Counted from the first letter of the stretch, positions 24,759 to 37,193 are shown. The stretch is DNA of 64,000 nt from Cycas panzhihuaensis (GCA_023213395.1 CM041465.1:206343741-206407740); one strand, 5' to 3'. Numbers and translations are program-made. The notes: generated by a model not told the origin, from the letters alone.

Positions 24759-25029
24759 TGTTAAAATCAAAGTAAACTAGATCGAATATGTACATGCTAA
24801 TCATAGAAACAAGTACACAAGGAGATTTAGTGGGTAAACCACCTCAGAACATCGATTACATTAGATCGAAAAAACATAAGAGTACAAATGGTCTTTGGGT
24901 ATATATATATAGATCCGTAAGACCAAAAATATCAAATATCCTTTACATCCGTCAGCCCAAACAAATAATAAAAAAGGATTCGTACATAATATTAAATTAT
25001 ATTTACATTAGTCAGGTGATATTTTAACA
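24759..25029 (-). repeat. 3' LTR of D3
   Basis: On the minus strand it starts TGTTAAAATATCACC and ends GATTTTAACA. It matches 30694-30961, with small indels in the TA run near 24900 and in the A run near 24970. Confidence 0.93.
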
Positions 25030-25042
25030 TCCCCCCTTAATG
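25030..25042 (-). other. Polypurine tract of D3
   Basis: The minus strand reads TTAAGGGGGGA directly before the LTR start. Confidence 0.88.
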
Positions 25043-25049
25043 TAAATGT

Positions 25050-28000
25050 TGGTCTTCAAAATTATGAAGTGTCTAACCTTTGTCCTAAAAGGTAATTCCC
25101 CTTCAAGACTAAGTCCTAAATTTGCATGAATCTTTACAAATTGATCTTCAGCAAGAGCCTTGGTGAACACATCAGCAAGTTGCTCCTCACTTGGATAATA
25201 TTCAACCTACATCTTTCCTGATTTGATTAACTCAGGATGTAATGGTGTTAAATTTTGATATGCTTCATACATGTGTGCAACTCTAGATTCTTTGAAAGTC
25301 GAATAGCACCTTGATTATCACTATAGATAACAAGAGTGCTAGATGATACTCTAAGTGTCTCTAAAAGTCCCTACAACCATACAACTTCCCTCGCACCAAC
25401 ACTTAGTCTTTGATACTCTAGTTCTATAGAAGACAATTCCACACTAGATTTATTTTTAGATTGCTAAGTGACAAACCTATTTCCAATGCCAAAAATATAT
25501 CCTATAGTTGATTTTCAATCTTCAACATCTCTACCCCAATTAGCATCTATATACCCATATAATTTTGCCTTGCCACCATGAAGGTATTCAAGACCAAGAT
25601 TAAGTATACCCTTAACATAATTCAAAATCCTCTTTGCCACACTCAAATGTGGCTGTTGGGGATTTTGCATGAATTAAGATACTAATCCAATATCATAGGC
25701 GATATCAGGTCTAGTATGAGTTAGATAGATTAAACTCCCTACTAATTATCCGTACAATCTCTAATCTACAGCTAGTTTATCCATGTTCTTCAGAAGTTGT
25801 GTGCCTTTAACACATGGTGTCCTAGTAGGTTTACAATCCTTCATCCCAAATCTCTCAAGTAGGGATTGAGCATAACTTTTTTGTAACATCATGATGTGAT
25901 CTTTCATTTGCCTAATCTTGATGCCCAAGAAGGGATGAAGAGGACCAAGATCTGTCATATCAAAGTTATGACCCAAAAAGATCTTTGTATCTACAATAGT
26001 CCTGCTACAATTTCTTGTAATAATAAGGTCATCCATATATAAAACAATAAGAACTATTAAAGATGCTCTCTTTCTAATGTAAAGACTTGGTTCAAAATCT
26101 GTTGTCACAAAACCATGTTCCTTTAATCTAGCATCAATCTCTTCATACCAAGCACATAATGCTTGTTTTAGGCCATAAAGGGATTTCTTCAAGTGGCACA
26201 CTAAATGCTCCTGTCTTTTCTTCATGAAACCTAGAGGTTAGGCCATGTAGATCTCTTCTTTTAAGTCTCCATGAAGAAATGTGAACTTTATGCCCATTCG
26301 ATATAACACCCAACCAAATGTAGCTGCTAAAGTAAGGATCAATCAGATCGTTGAAATCTTAGAGACCAGTGCAAAAGTCTCTTTATAATCAATTCCTTCT
26401 TTCTGTTTCAAACCTTGAGCTATAAGTCTAGCTTTATATTTATCTACTTCACCATTGGAGTGATACTTTACCTTATAGACCCACTTGCAGCTGACCAAGT
26501 TCTTTGAGGGAGGAAGCAAAACTAAATCCCATGTATTATTCTTCATAAGAGAACAAAATTCTTCCTCCATTACAACTTTCCATCGCGGATCTTCCTTTGC
26601 TTCTTCAAATAAAATAAAGTCACTAGAATCGTTGGTGTTTATCACTAAGGCTAACTTAGCATGTTGACTCCTTGTCCTTCGACCATCTTCAAGATTTTTA
26701 ACTATCATACCAGAATCTTCAATGGTTCTTCTTTCTCATAATGGAACATAGGGTGTAGACCATGTTTCAGCAAGTAACAGATCCTCTACATAGCTTTCAT
26801 TAGGTCCTACTTTAGAATTAATCTATGGAATAGGCTCATGTACCTATAAATCTACTAAATTACGATTTGAAAAAGGTAGAAGTGGAGGATAAAATATATC
26901 TTTAGATGATCTATCAACATGATACATTAGCGACTCCTCAAACTTAACATCTTGACTAATCAAGATTTTCTCCCCATGTGGATTCCAAAGTCTATAAGCC
27001 TTACTCTCTAAAGAGTATCCTATAAAAATACACTTTAAACTCTTGCGATCCAATTTCTTTCGATTTTAGTTTATGACGTGTACATAGGCAATGCATCCAA
27101 ATACCTTAAAATAGTTAATGGAAGGTTTCTGATTGGTCCAGCATTCTTTGAGGGTAATACCATGAATAGTTAAAGTAAGTACCCTATTCAAAATATGAAC
27201 AATTATCACCATAGCTTCTACCCAAAACTTGGGAGGCAAACTCTTACCATACACCATGCACCTTGCTATTTCCATTATGGTATGATTTTTTCTTTCTGCT
27301 ACACCATTTTGTTATGAGGTATATGGGATAGTAAATTCCTGCTTAATACCATTGGTAAGACAGAGCTGATGAAAAGAATTTTCATCATACTCCTTTCCAT
27401 TATCACTTCTTAAAATCTTAATCTTCACACCACATTCATTTTCAACATAAGTTTTCCATTCATAAAATCTATCAAATATATCAAACTTATTCTTTAAAAA
27501 GAAAACCCAGGTTTTTCTATTGAAATCATCTACAAACACAAGTACATAGCGAGCTCCAGAAATAGAAGGATTAGATAATGGACCCATCAAATATATATGG
27601 ACAAGTCCTAATTTCTCTTTTACCCTCCAAGCATTATCTCTAGCAAAAGGATAACGATGATGTTTTCCATATATACATCCCTCACAAGCACCCTTTGAAT
27701 ATTGAATATGAGGAAAACCAATTACTATTTTTAATTGATTCATTAAGTCGATGCTCCTATAGTTAAGATGACCTAATCTTTCATGCCACAACTTACTCAC
27801 ATCATCAGAATTGGCAATGAAAATATAAGAATCCTGCTAGGTTTTAAAAGACTCAAACACCTAAAAGTTATCCTATACTTTCCCAATAGCAACAATAGAG
27901 TGGTTTTTCCTTGGATCTATAACTAGACATTTATCATTATAGAGCTCTATTTTCATACCTTGCTTGTAGATTTCCCAAGCTAAGAGAAGATTTAGCTTCA

Positions 28001-29057
28001 TTTGAGGCATGTAATAAACACCATCAAATTTTCCACCTACAAGTGAAACGGTTGCAATACCTTCTACAGGTAAAACACTAGCATCTCCAAGAATTACATT
28101 AACATCAATTGAACCTGTATCAATTGAACTTGTATCTAAGGCATCAAAAATGTGCTTCTGATAGGTGATGTATTTTTGAGCACCTAAGTCTAGGATCCAA
28201 TAGGTTTTCTTTTTAGATGACATTGTTGAGGCCCAAATACAATGTGCTGTAACACTTTTTCCTTTCTCATCTTGGCTTACCTTGTGCTTATCACATTTCT
28301 TGATCTAACAATTTCTTTCCATGTGACCATCTTTCTTGCAGTAATTGCACCTACCCATGAACTACTTATTTTCATGGGAGGTCTCACTAATCTTATGTGT
28401 AGACTTACTTTCATGGATTATATCCTTCTTTTGTGTCTTCATTATCAAGGCCTGATTTAAAACAGATCCATCGAGCATCCCATGATGCTTCAATTTGGTA
28501 TCTTCAGTTAAGATCAGATTTTTCAACGACTCAAAAGACTCACCTTCCATGGCTTCATCGCTACCATAAATAGTCTGAAAGGCGGAAAATGCAGCTACTA
28601 ACTTGGACATAATAATAGCAAACAATAAAGCATCATCTATTAAGTTTGTCTTTAGTTCATCCAATCTATTTCTCAAATCAGTAATCTTGTTTAAGAAGGC
28701 ACTAATATTATTTTCATCTTCTATGTTTGCACTCAATAATTCCATCATGAGGGCAACACGATGATTAGTCTTCTTTTTCTCAAAAGTGTCACATAATTTA
28801 GTCCAAATTATGTATGGGGTTTCATGATTATGTACTAAAACTCTTTGATTAGGGCCTAAAGATAACTTAAGTAAACCAATAGCCATAAACTGTCTTTCTT
28901 CAACACATACATGATCTTTTTCATCTAAAGGCAAGCTTAATAAAGGTGACTTAGTGATTCTCCATAGCTGGTTTACCATTAAAACAAGCTCCATATGAGC
29001 TTTCCACTCATTAAAATTATTCCCATTGAACATAACTAATGGTGCAAGCTTCTCTAT
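25050..29057 (-). pseudogene. D3 gag-pol (Ty1/copia), inactivated but in one frame
   Basis: The gag body starts at the ATG at 29033; the frame extends eight codons upstream to an ATA at 29057, which may be a mutated start. The zinc knuckle CNYCKKDGHMERNC (about 28350) is intact. The protease box is 'WILDLGAQKYIT' (Ser to Leu). GAG-pre-integrase 'LWHERLGHLNYRS' is near 27790. Integrase reads 'VHIYLMGPLS' (expected Asp is Tyr), 'LRSDNGKEY' and 'NGVAERKN'. RT starts near 26640 ('DPRWKVVMEEEF') and has 'YMDDLIITRN' near 26040. RNase H follows to about 25100 ('LADVFTKALAE'). About a dozen stop codons disable it. Confidence 0.94.
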
Positions 29058-30682
29058 GATTAAAGTAAATGGAAAATCAATTCAAAAATACCAAGTTACC
29101 TCTCTTGAATAGTAGTCTTAAAAGCACAACTCAATATCAATTAAGCCAAATAACTTTAGAACCCAAAACACTTAAACTAAATAATCTCAAGTCTAATTGT
29201 AAAATACATAATATTATGCACTCTTGAACTAATACAATCATCAACTGTCCATCTAGTCACTACCAACAACCAAAAAAAAAAAAAACTTCTGCCCATAATA
29301 TACTTCAACTATGTTGCTCAGTATAACTGGTGACAGGAAACCACTATAATATCCTTAATATAACTGCTGATGGGAAACCACTATTGCAACAAACTTTACT
29401 TATCTACAACCATTAATTAATATAACCTATAATAGTAAAAAAACTCACCCAGTTAATGATGTAACCATAATATGCACCATCTGTATTCAATCTGCATAAA
29501 TGTGAACCATCCAATTTTATGAAGGGCGATCCATAAATACCTTAACTACACCTTGCCATAAGCATGAGTATGTACCACGAAGATGTAATGGTCGTGAAGA
29601 TGCTAGAGATACAATGTGAAGACATAGCACCGTATAAGATGAAATGATACACAAGTCAAAAACATGAAGACGAAGCATCGTACAAGTCAAAACCAATGGT
29701 TGCACTATGTATACACGATTGTGAAGATATCAAAGTGTGTGGATGCACTGTGTATGTATAACTATGAAGATATCAAAATGTGCGACTGCACTATGTATAC
29801 ATAATAATGAAGATATTAAAGCATGCAACTGCATTATGTATACATAACAATGAAGATATCAAAACACATAACTGGATTGTGTATATATAACAGTGAAGAT
29901 ATCAAAACACGCGGCTAGACTATGTATACACAACAGTGAATATATCAAAACATGCGGCTGGACTGTACATAATGTGTATACATGACAGTAAAGACGCCAA
30001 TCACATGACTACTGTATGCATGGTGTATACACAAGAGCAAAGACAAAATGCTGAAGACAAGACTACTGTAGTGTGTATCAACTGCACTGTACTTTAATCA
30101 TAGCATCCCAACACAAATCATGAAAGGCAAATCACATGAAGGGCATAGACTCTAATAAAGACAGCTGTAAAAGAATTTTGCAGGTCAAAGATAGAGACTA
30201 AATGTCTCCAAATAATTTATCGAGGAGGAGAATAGTGGGTTTCTTAAGCTGATAGAGGAAAAGGGAAACGAAGGGTGACTAGGAGCTATGGTTAATAGCC
30301 AAAATGCCTCAAGTTTGATTAGCCAAATACAAATAATGAAGGTAAAGTGGCTATTAACACAACATACTGATGTTCTACAACAATCTTTAGGATTTTGTAA
30401 TGATGCAAGAATAGTAAAATAGGTATGGGCATGTAGAGGAATAATAGAACAATACTATAAAGACAACAGAGTAAGAGGAATAACATAAGGTACCTTTAAA
30501 TGAGATTAGAATAGGGCATCTGCAACATCTTCAAGATTGATTCACATTCAAATCTCTTCTCAAGCATCTAACGCAACTGAGAATAGGGCTGCACCAACTC
30601 TACATGACACCATACTTCTACACGTCCAACAATCAGATCATGATGTTGTGTGGCTCACCCGGTGGCAGCGCACAACCACGAA
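29058..30682 (-). other. D3 leader (about 1.6 kb) with minisatellite
   Basis: The non-coding span between PBS and gag. It holds the 43-bp array at 29702-30038 and a separate two-copy repeat near 29325-29395 (shared core 'GGAAACCACTAT', spacing about 42 bp). It also holds an A-run of 14 near 29272-29285. No domain is readable; the open frame at 29517-29705 is judged chance. Confidence 0.7.
29702..30038. repeat. 43-bp tandem repeat array in D3 leader
   Basis: Unit starts marked by GAAGATATCAAA fall at 29723, 29766, 29809, 29852, 29895 and 29938, exactly 43 bp apart. The unit starting at 29938 is expanded to 52 bp by a 9-bp insert (GTACATAAT), and a degraded 49-bp unit follows from 29990. A partial unit precedes at 29702-29722. 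Each unit contains a TATGTATACATAAC-like palindromic core. Related but scrambled sequence extends left to about 29600. Confidence 0.93.
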
Positions 30683-30693
30683 CTCTGATACCA
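30683..30693 (-). other. Primer-binding site of D3
   Basis: The minus strand reads TGGTATCAGAG, directly abutting the LTR end. Confidence 0.9.
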
Positions 30694-30961
30694 TGTTAAA
30701 ATCAGAGTAAACCAGATCGAATATATACACACTAATCACAAAAATAAGTATGCAAGGAGATTCAATGGATAAGCCCACCTCAGAACATCGATTACATTAG
30801 ATCTAAAAAATATAAGAGTACAAATGGTCTTTAGGAATATATATAGATTTGTAAGACCAAAAATATCAAATATCCTTTACATTCGTCAGGCCAAATAAAA
30901 TGAAAAAGGATTCGTACATACTATTAAATTATATTTACATTAGTCAAGTGATATTTTAACA
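30694..30961 (-). repeat. 5' LTR of D3
   Basis: 268-bp partner of 24759-25029. ATTAA follows on the right. Confidence 0.93.
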
Positions 30962-31279
30962 ATTAATGACAAAATAATTTTTTTCACCTAGAACATTAAT
31001 TTTAAGGTCATCAAATGCTACTTCAAGTTTAGCAATCCATTCATCAAAATTGATTAGGCCATTGATGTTAAAGTTGGGAATAATCAATTGCTTTTTATAT
31101 TGAATCGTGGCCTAATTATTAGCATTACTATTATTATTCTGAGAGTTAAATGATGCTTACTTTAGTTTTATCTACTTCGACATAAGGTTATTGATATTAT
31201 CATTCCTTAGTTTCATCCATTCCTTAGTGGTATTGAGACATGCAAAAATATCCTAACTAGCATTGTCTTTATTGGCCAT
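30962..31279 (-). pseudogene. Element A gag, N-terminal part
   Basis: On the minus strand an ATG at 31279 opens 'MANKDNAS', with a stop soon after. The frame continues through 'TTKEWMKLRNDNINNLMSK' and then 'FNINGLINFDEWIAKLEVAF' (about 31085-31025), the usual start of a Ty3/gypsy capsid domain. It reaches the D3 edge at 30962 without a frame change but with four stops. Confidence 0.75.
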
Positions 31280-31826
31280 TCTCTACCATCTTGACTAATC
31301 AATAATTGTAGCCTTAATAGCATCAGATTAGAGCTCCAGAGCTAAGGAGGTTCCTTATACTAAGATTAAAAAGGACTCTAATTTGAAAGGTTGAAGAAAT
31401 AATGAGATGAATAGTGACAACAACTAGAGAGTAATGACTTGTAAAGTTGAGACTGAAATGGCTTGAAGGCTAATGTGAAATATACTATGTTATTATTATA
31501 CAAGATTAAGTAATTACCAAAATGGCTTAACGAATAATGGAGAATTTTGGCCTATGGTAATTCAAATGTAATGAAAGTGGATTCAAAAAATTACATAAGC
31601 CATTTGGGAAAATAGCTTATTACCTAAACATAAGAGTGTATTCAGGGGATGGAGTTCAATGGGTTTAATAGACCACCAGCTAACACAAAACATCGAGCAA
31701 GTGATGGTGCAATAAATCACAAGAAGTACATTATGATGTGGTTAAAATGGCTTACAAAGGTAGAATACCTAAAGAAGATGGCCTAGTATGTAGCGGAATA
31801 ATCCAAGATGTAAATATAATACCACT
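31280..31826 (-). other. Element A leader and degenerate PBS
   Basis: Untranslated leader. At 31819-31824 the minus strand reads TGGTAT, the first half of the iMet PBS, two bases inside a possible LTR end (...TTACA). The remaining PBS bases are mutated. Scattered copies of 'AAAATGGCTTA' occur near 31521 and 31746. Confidence 0.5.
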
Positions 31827-31891
31827 TGTAATACATCAAGCACCTATTATTGCCTTCATACACAACTTCAAATAATAATCAACACAGATAC
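31827..31891 (-). repeat. Element A 5' LTR, inner fragment
   Basis: Inferred from the PBS remnant on its left. It is cut at 31891 by D4, whose target duplication GATAC (31887-31891, 37189-37193) shows that the sequence right of 37193 is its continuation. Confidence 0.5.
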
Positions 31892-32511
31892 TGTTGGTAT
31901 TGTGACAATAATTATAGGCCTAAAATTATGGCCTGTTTTGGCTGATTTCCCTAATCTTTCTCGGGGTTCCAAAGGTGAGCCCCTTAGTCAGGGCGTGGAA
32001 CGCCCCCCGCTAGGAGGGGGTTCAGGGGCGATAGCCACTGACCTGAAAATTTGACCATGTAAACCTTATTAAAGTGTAAAGAGAATCAGGGTCATATAAT
32101 GAAAATACCCTAGATTCTACGGTTGAGATTTTAGGTCTTGGATGTCCTCTCATGTAGCCCGTTTTTAGGGCTTTTCTTATTAGGTTGTAATGTTATGCAA
32201 TGTACTATGAAGAGGGCGACGGCTGATTGTTGTTCCAGAGAGCACTATGTATCTGTGATGTTCTATTTTCTCCATTCTGTAGCAATAAAGATCGATACCT
32301 TTCCTATGTGGATGTTTCCCTAGCACACTGCTAGGGTTTTACCATGTTATATCGGGTGCACATGTGATGTTTGGCTTTTATTATCTTGTTACTATATAAT
32401 CTCTGGTTTTAAGAACTTGCATGTAATTTGTATATTTCATTTCTGTAACTAGTTGTAAGAAAGTAATAGATCTTGGTGGCTGTTAGAAGGTTATACCTTC
32501 TATTCTCAACA
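31892..32511 (+). repeat. 5' LTR of D4
   Basis: It starts TGTTGGTATTGTG and ends TTCTCAACA. A G/C-rich hairpin block lies at about 31965-32040. The opening of the reading 'MDVLSCSPFLG' at 32138 also occurs at 36814 because both are LTR copies; it is not a gene. Confidence 0.95.
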
Positions 32512-32513
32512 AG

Positions 32514-32525
32514 TGGTATCAGAGC
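32514..32525 (+). other. Primer-binding site of D4
   Basis: TGGTATCAGAGC, two bases after the LTR. Confidence 0.95.
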
Positions 32526-32584
32526 CACTCTTTTTTCTTGCAGTGAGTTTGTGAAGATTTTTGGTGTCAGCTTTTCTATATCAA

Positions 32585-35500
32585 ATGGTGAAACTGGTAA
32601 GTGCAAAGTTCGAGGTGGAGAAATTTAATGGCAAGAACAACTTCGAGTTATGGAAGCTAAAAGCGTATGATATTCTTGTACAGCAGGGTTTGTACAAAGC
32701 CCTTATAGGAAAATTGAAGAAATCCGCGGGAATGGACGATGATGAATGGGATGATTTAGGCAAAAAGGCACTTAACACAATACGATTGTGCTTGGCAAAT
32801 GAAGTTTTATTTAACATCGCAGGGGAGCAGACAGCAGTAGGATTATGGACCCGATTGGAAGGCCTGTATATGACCAAATCAATAACGAACTGAATCTACC
32901 TAAAGAGGCAACTATACTCGTTATGGATGAAGGAAGGTACAAAAATTGCTGACCATTTAAATATTTTCAATACTCTTATTTGTTAATTAACTAGTATTGA
33001 TGTTAAAATTGAGGATGAAGATAAGGTAGTTACCCTGTTATGCTCATTACCTGAATCCTGGGATAATATTATCACCTCAATCAGTTTTAGCACTACAGAT
33101 GAATTGGAATATGACTCTGTTGTGAGTGCTTTACTAATGGAAGAAGTGTGGAGGAAGTCTAGTCTTGAAACCTCCACACTAGAAGCCATGACAGTAAGGG
33201 GTAGAACGTTTGAGAGAGGACAAAACTCCAGGGATACATCGAGATCCAAGTCAAAGAGCAAAAAGAGTAAGCTCAGGTGTTGGCATTGTAATAAGACCAG
33301 TCACCTCAAGAAGGATTGTTACAAAAGGAAGGAGTTCCAGAAAAAGGAAGATCCTGCCAAGGAGGCAAATCAGGTGGAGTCGAATGAAGGTATGGATGAT
33401 GATGTCTTGGTTGCTTGTAATGTTTCTCATTATCACCATGACTGGTTATTAGATTCAGGTGCTTTGCACCACATGTGTCCACATAGGAGTTGGTTCTCAT
33501 CATACCAACCTCTTGATGGTGGTGATGTGCTTATGGGAAACGAAGTTTCTTGTAAGACAAAGGCATTGGTAGCATCAGAATTAAGATGTTTGATGGGGTA
33601 GTCAGAACATTAACTGAGGTTAGATATGTACCTGATTTGAAAAGGCACTTGATTTCCTTGGGTGAATTAGATTCGAGTGGTTTTAAGCATACAGGTCATG
33701 AAGGAGTCCTAAAGGTGTCAAAGGGTGCCTTGGTTGTTATGAAAGCCTTAAAGAGAGGAAATCTTTATATTTTAGTGGGAAGTATGATGTCGCCCAAGCC
33801 TATAGCATCAAAGACTGCAGAAGATCCTGCTCAGTTATGGCATCAAAGACTTAGGCACATAAGTGAGAAAGGACTTAAGGTGCTGATAAATTGTAAGTTA
33901 CTTCCTAACTTGCAGCTTTCAGATTTGGCTTTACAGAACATTATGTTTTTGGAAAATAGTGTAGACTCAGGTTTAAAGTAGGGAGTCACACTAGTAAAGG
34001 CGTTCTGGATTACATACATTCAGATGTATAGGGACCAGCCCCTAAAATATCTTGTGGAGAATCATTGTATTTTATCACATTCATAGATGATTACTCCAGG
34101 AAGGTATGGGTCTATTTTTTGAAAAGGAAATCTAAAGTTTTCAGTGTGTTTAAGCAGTTCAAGGCTTTAGTTGAGAACAGTACTGGTAAGACAATCAAAT
34201 GTTTAAGAACTGACAATGGAAGTGAGTTCAACTCCTTGGAATTTGAGAACTATTGCAGAGAAGCTGGGATCGAAAGACACAAGACCACTAGCTATACTCC
34301 ACAGCAAAATGGCATTGTTAAGTGCATGAATAGGACACTCCTAGAAAGAGTAAGAAGCATGCTAAGTAATACAAGAGTGGAGTAGGGCTTGTGGGCAGAA
34401 GTTGTCCAAATAGCTTACTATCTAGTAAACAGGTCACCATCAGTTGCAATAGATTGTAAGATTCCTAAAGAGGTATGGACTGGACATCCATGTGATTATT
34501 CAAATTTAAAAATTTTTGGTTGTGATGCTTATGCCTGGACTGACAAAAGTAAACGTTCAAAGTTAGACCCAAAATCCAAGAGACATATCTTTGTTGGTTA
34601 TGGTGATAAGGATGGTGTGAAGGGATACAGGTTGTGGGATCCTACTGCCCACAAAATCACCATTAATAGAGATGTCATATTTGATGAATCTTCCCTTATA
34701 AAATCCGATTAAGGTAAAAGTCGAAATGAAATAGGAGCGGAAGATGAACATCAACAAGTTAAGTTTGAAATGCACCATCCGTGGAATCGGGAAGAGCATG
34801 AAGATCTTTCTGAAGATGAATCAGTAGCAGATTCACAGGAGTATGTGGATACTCCTCTGCCAACAGTTAGAATATCTACATGAGTCAGTCATCCACCTGA
34901 CAGGTATAGCCCTTCTATTTCTATTACTTTAGTTTCTAATGATGGTGAGCCCACATGTTATCAAGAAGTAGCAGATGATATCCATGGAGAGAAGTGGATA
35001 AGGGCTATGCAGGAAGAGATAGATGCCTTGAAGAAAAATCATTCATAGGACTTGGTAGAACTTCCACATGGCAGGAAGATTGTTGGTTGCAGGTGGGTTT
35101 TCCAAAAGAAAATGGATGTTGATGGAAAGGTTGATAAATACAGGGCACGACTAGTGGTAAAAGGCTTTGCACAGAAAGCAGGTATTGACTTTCATGAGAT
35201 CTTTTCACTAGTTGTTAAACTTGTTTCAATTCGAGTGTTGTTAGCATTGGTAGCTTCTCTCAATTTGGAGTTGGAGCAGTTAGATGTAAAAACAGCTTTT
35301 CAACATGGAGATTTAGATGAGGAGATCTATATGGATCAACCAGAGGGGTTTATACAAGATGGCAGGAAAAGACTTGTTTACATGCTTAGGAAATCATTGT
35401 ATGGCCTGAAGTAATCACCCAGGCAGTGGTACAAGAAGTTTGATGCCTTCATGGAGAGCCAAAATTTCAAAAGAAGTGAGTATGATCATTGTGTTTACTT

Positions 35501-36500
35501 CAAATTTATGGACAATGGCTTATTCATTATCTTGGTGTTATATGTTGATGACATGCTGGTTGTAAGCAAGAGCATGGTAGAAATCAATAAGCTCAAGGCT
35601 CAATTAGCTAGGACTTTTGATATGAAGGATCTAGGAGCTGCAAAATAAATCTTAGGCATGGAGATACACAGATGTGAAAAGTGGTAAGCTATGGTTATCA
35701 CAGCAGAAATATGTGGAGAAGGTGCTAACTAGGTTTGGGATGGCAAATGTGAAACTAGTGAGCATCCCTTTGGCTTCCCACTTCAAGCTTTCATCTAATA
35801 TGAGTCCTAGTAGTGAAGAAGAAAAGGCATATATATCTCGTGTGCCTTATGCTAGTGCAGTAGGAAGTTTGATGTATGCTATGATATGCACAAGACCTGA
35901 TATTTCACATGCAGTCGGTGTAGTTAGCAGGTTTATGGCAAAACCAGGAAAGGAGCATTGGGCTGCAGTGAAATGGATGCTTTAGTATTTGAGAGGCACT
36001 AGTGATTATTCCATCACCTTTGGAGGTACAGGAAATCAGGTTTATGGATATGTCAATTCAGATTTTGTAGGAGATTTAGACAAAAGAAGGTCTACTTTAG
36101 GTTATATTTTCACTCTTGCAAATGGTCCAGTTAGTTGGATGTCCAAATTACAGAGCACAATTGCATTGTCAACCACTAAGTCGAATATATCATTAAGACA
36201 TGCTTGTAAAGAAGCAATCTGGTTACAAGGTCTATTGGTTGAGCTTGGAAGGAGATAGGAAAATGTAAAGGTATTTTGTGACAGTCAAAGTGCTATTTAC
36301 CTAGCCAAGAATCCAGCTTATCACAGTAGAACAAAGCATATTACTCTAAAGTACCATTTTGTTAGATAGGTTGTGGAAGCAGGTGGAGTGGCACTTGAGA
36401 AGATTCACACCAATCAGAATTGTGCTGATATATTCGCTAAACCAGTACTATTAGAGAAGTTCAAATGGTGTTTGACTTCTCTTGGCTTGCAGAAAAGATG
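32585..36500 (+). pseudogene. D4 gag-pol (Ty1/copia), inactivated
   Basis: The ATG at 32585 opens gag ('MVKLVSAKFEVEKFNGKNNF'), with stops at about 32891 and 32984. The knuckle CWHCNKTSHLKKDC is at 33277. Protease 'WLLDSGALHHMC' at 33443 is intact. A frame change near 33565 precedes GAG-pre-integrase ('LWHQRLRHIS', 33836). Integrase (34020-34700) keeps 'SDV' and 'LRTDNGSEF' but reads 'NGIVKCMNRT', so the catalytic Glu is Lys. RT (35050-35650) keeps 'LYVDDMLVV'. Another frame change lies near 35660. RNase H (36040-36460) has 'STTKSNIS' where the usual Glu is lost. The C-terminus ends near 36500. Confidence 0.95.
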
Positions 36501-36534
36501 ATGAAGGATCCAAGAAAGGTAGCAGGTAATTGTT

Positions 36535-36548
36535 GTCAAGGTCGAGAT
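36535..36548 (+). other. Polypurine tract of D4
   Basis: CAAGGTCGAGAT immediately before the 3' LTR start, the usual place for a copia PPT, with one pyrimidine interruption. Confidence 0.75.
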
Positions 36549-37188
36549 TGTTGGGTATTATGACAATAATTATAGGCCTAAAATTATGGCCTATTTTTGG
36601 CATGGTTTCCCCCCCAAATCTTTCTCAGGGGGTTCCATAAGGTGAGCCCCCTTGGCCGGGTTCTTGGGTCGTGGAATGCCCCCCGTTAAGAGGGGGTTCA
36701 GGGGCGATAGCCCCCGACCCGAAAAATTGACCATGTAAACCTTATTAAAGTGTAAAGAGAATCAGGGTCGTACAATGAAAATACCCTAGATTCTACGGTT
36801 GAGATTTTAGGTCTTGGATGTCCTCTCATGTAGCCCGTTTTTAGGGATTTTCTTATTAGGTTGTAATGTTATGCAATGTACTGTGAAGAGGGCTAAGAAT
36901 CGATTGTTGTTCCGTAGAGCACTATGTATCCGTGATGTACTATTTTCCATTCTGCAAAGAATAAAGATCGATACCTTTCCCGTGTGGATGTTTCCTCAAA
37001 GACACTGCTAGGGTTTTACCACGTTATATCGGGTGCATATATGATGTTTGGCTTTCATTGTCTTGTTACTGTATAATCTCTGGTTTTAAGAACTTACATG
37101 TAATTTGTATGTTTCATTTCTATAACTAGTTGTAAGAAAGTAATAGATCTTGGTGGCTGTTAGAAGGTTGGACCTTCTATTCTCAACA
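36549..37188 (+). repeat. 3' LTR of D4
   Basis: 640-bp partner of 31892-32511. Longer G and C runs in the block at 36609-36720 account for most of the extra length. Confidence 0.95.
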
Positions 37189-37193
37189 GATAC

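Larger units (their letters stand above)
24759..30961 (-). mobile_element. Ty1/copia element D3, inserted in A's gag
   Basis: LTRs of 271 bp (24759-25029) and 268 bp (30694-30961) flank a complete minus-strand copia. The flanks are GTTAA (24754-24758) and ATTAA (30962-30966), a target duplication with one mismatch. The gag-pol reading stays in a single frame from about 29057 to at least 25761, with stop codons but no frameshift that I can see. The leader holds a 43-bp tandem array. Confidence 0.94.
31892..37188 (+). mobile_element. Ty1/copia element D4, inserted in A's 5' LTR
   Basis: LTRs of 620 bp (31892-32511) and 640 bp (36549-37188) flank a plus-strand copia, with a perfect target duplication GATAC. 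Much of the difference between the LTRs is indels in G and C runs of a G/C-rich block; outside it they are close, suggesting one of the younger insertions here. Coding content is complete in order but has stops and three frame changes. Confidence 0.95.

Noticed and set aside
32138-32323. Open frame 'MDVLSCSPFLG...' as a small gene
   Set aside because: It recurs at 36814-37011 because both are copies of the D4 LTR, and the two versions diverge by frameshift.
32983-33503. Minus-strand and alternative-frame open readings over D4 gag
   Set aside because: They lie antisense or out of frame to gag and its zinc knuckle.
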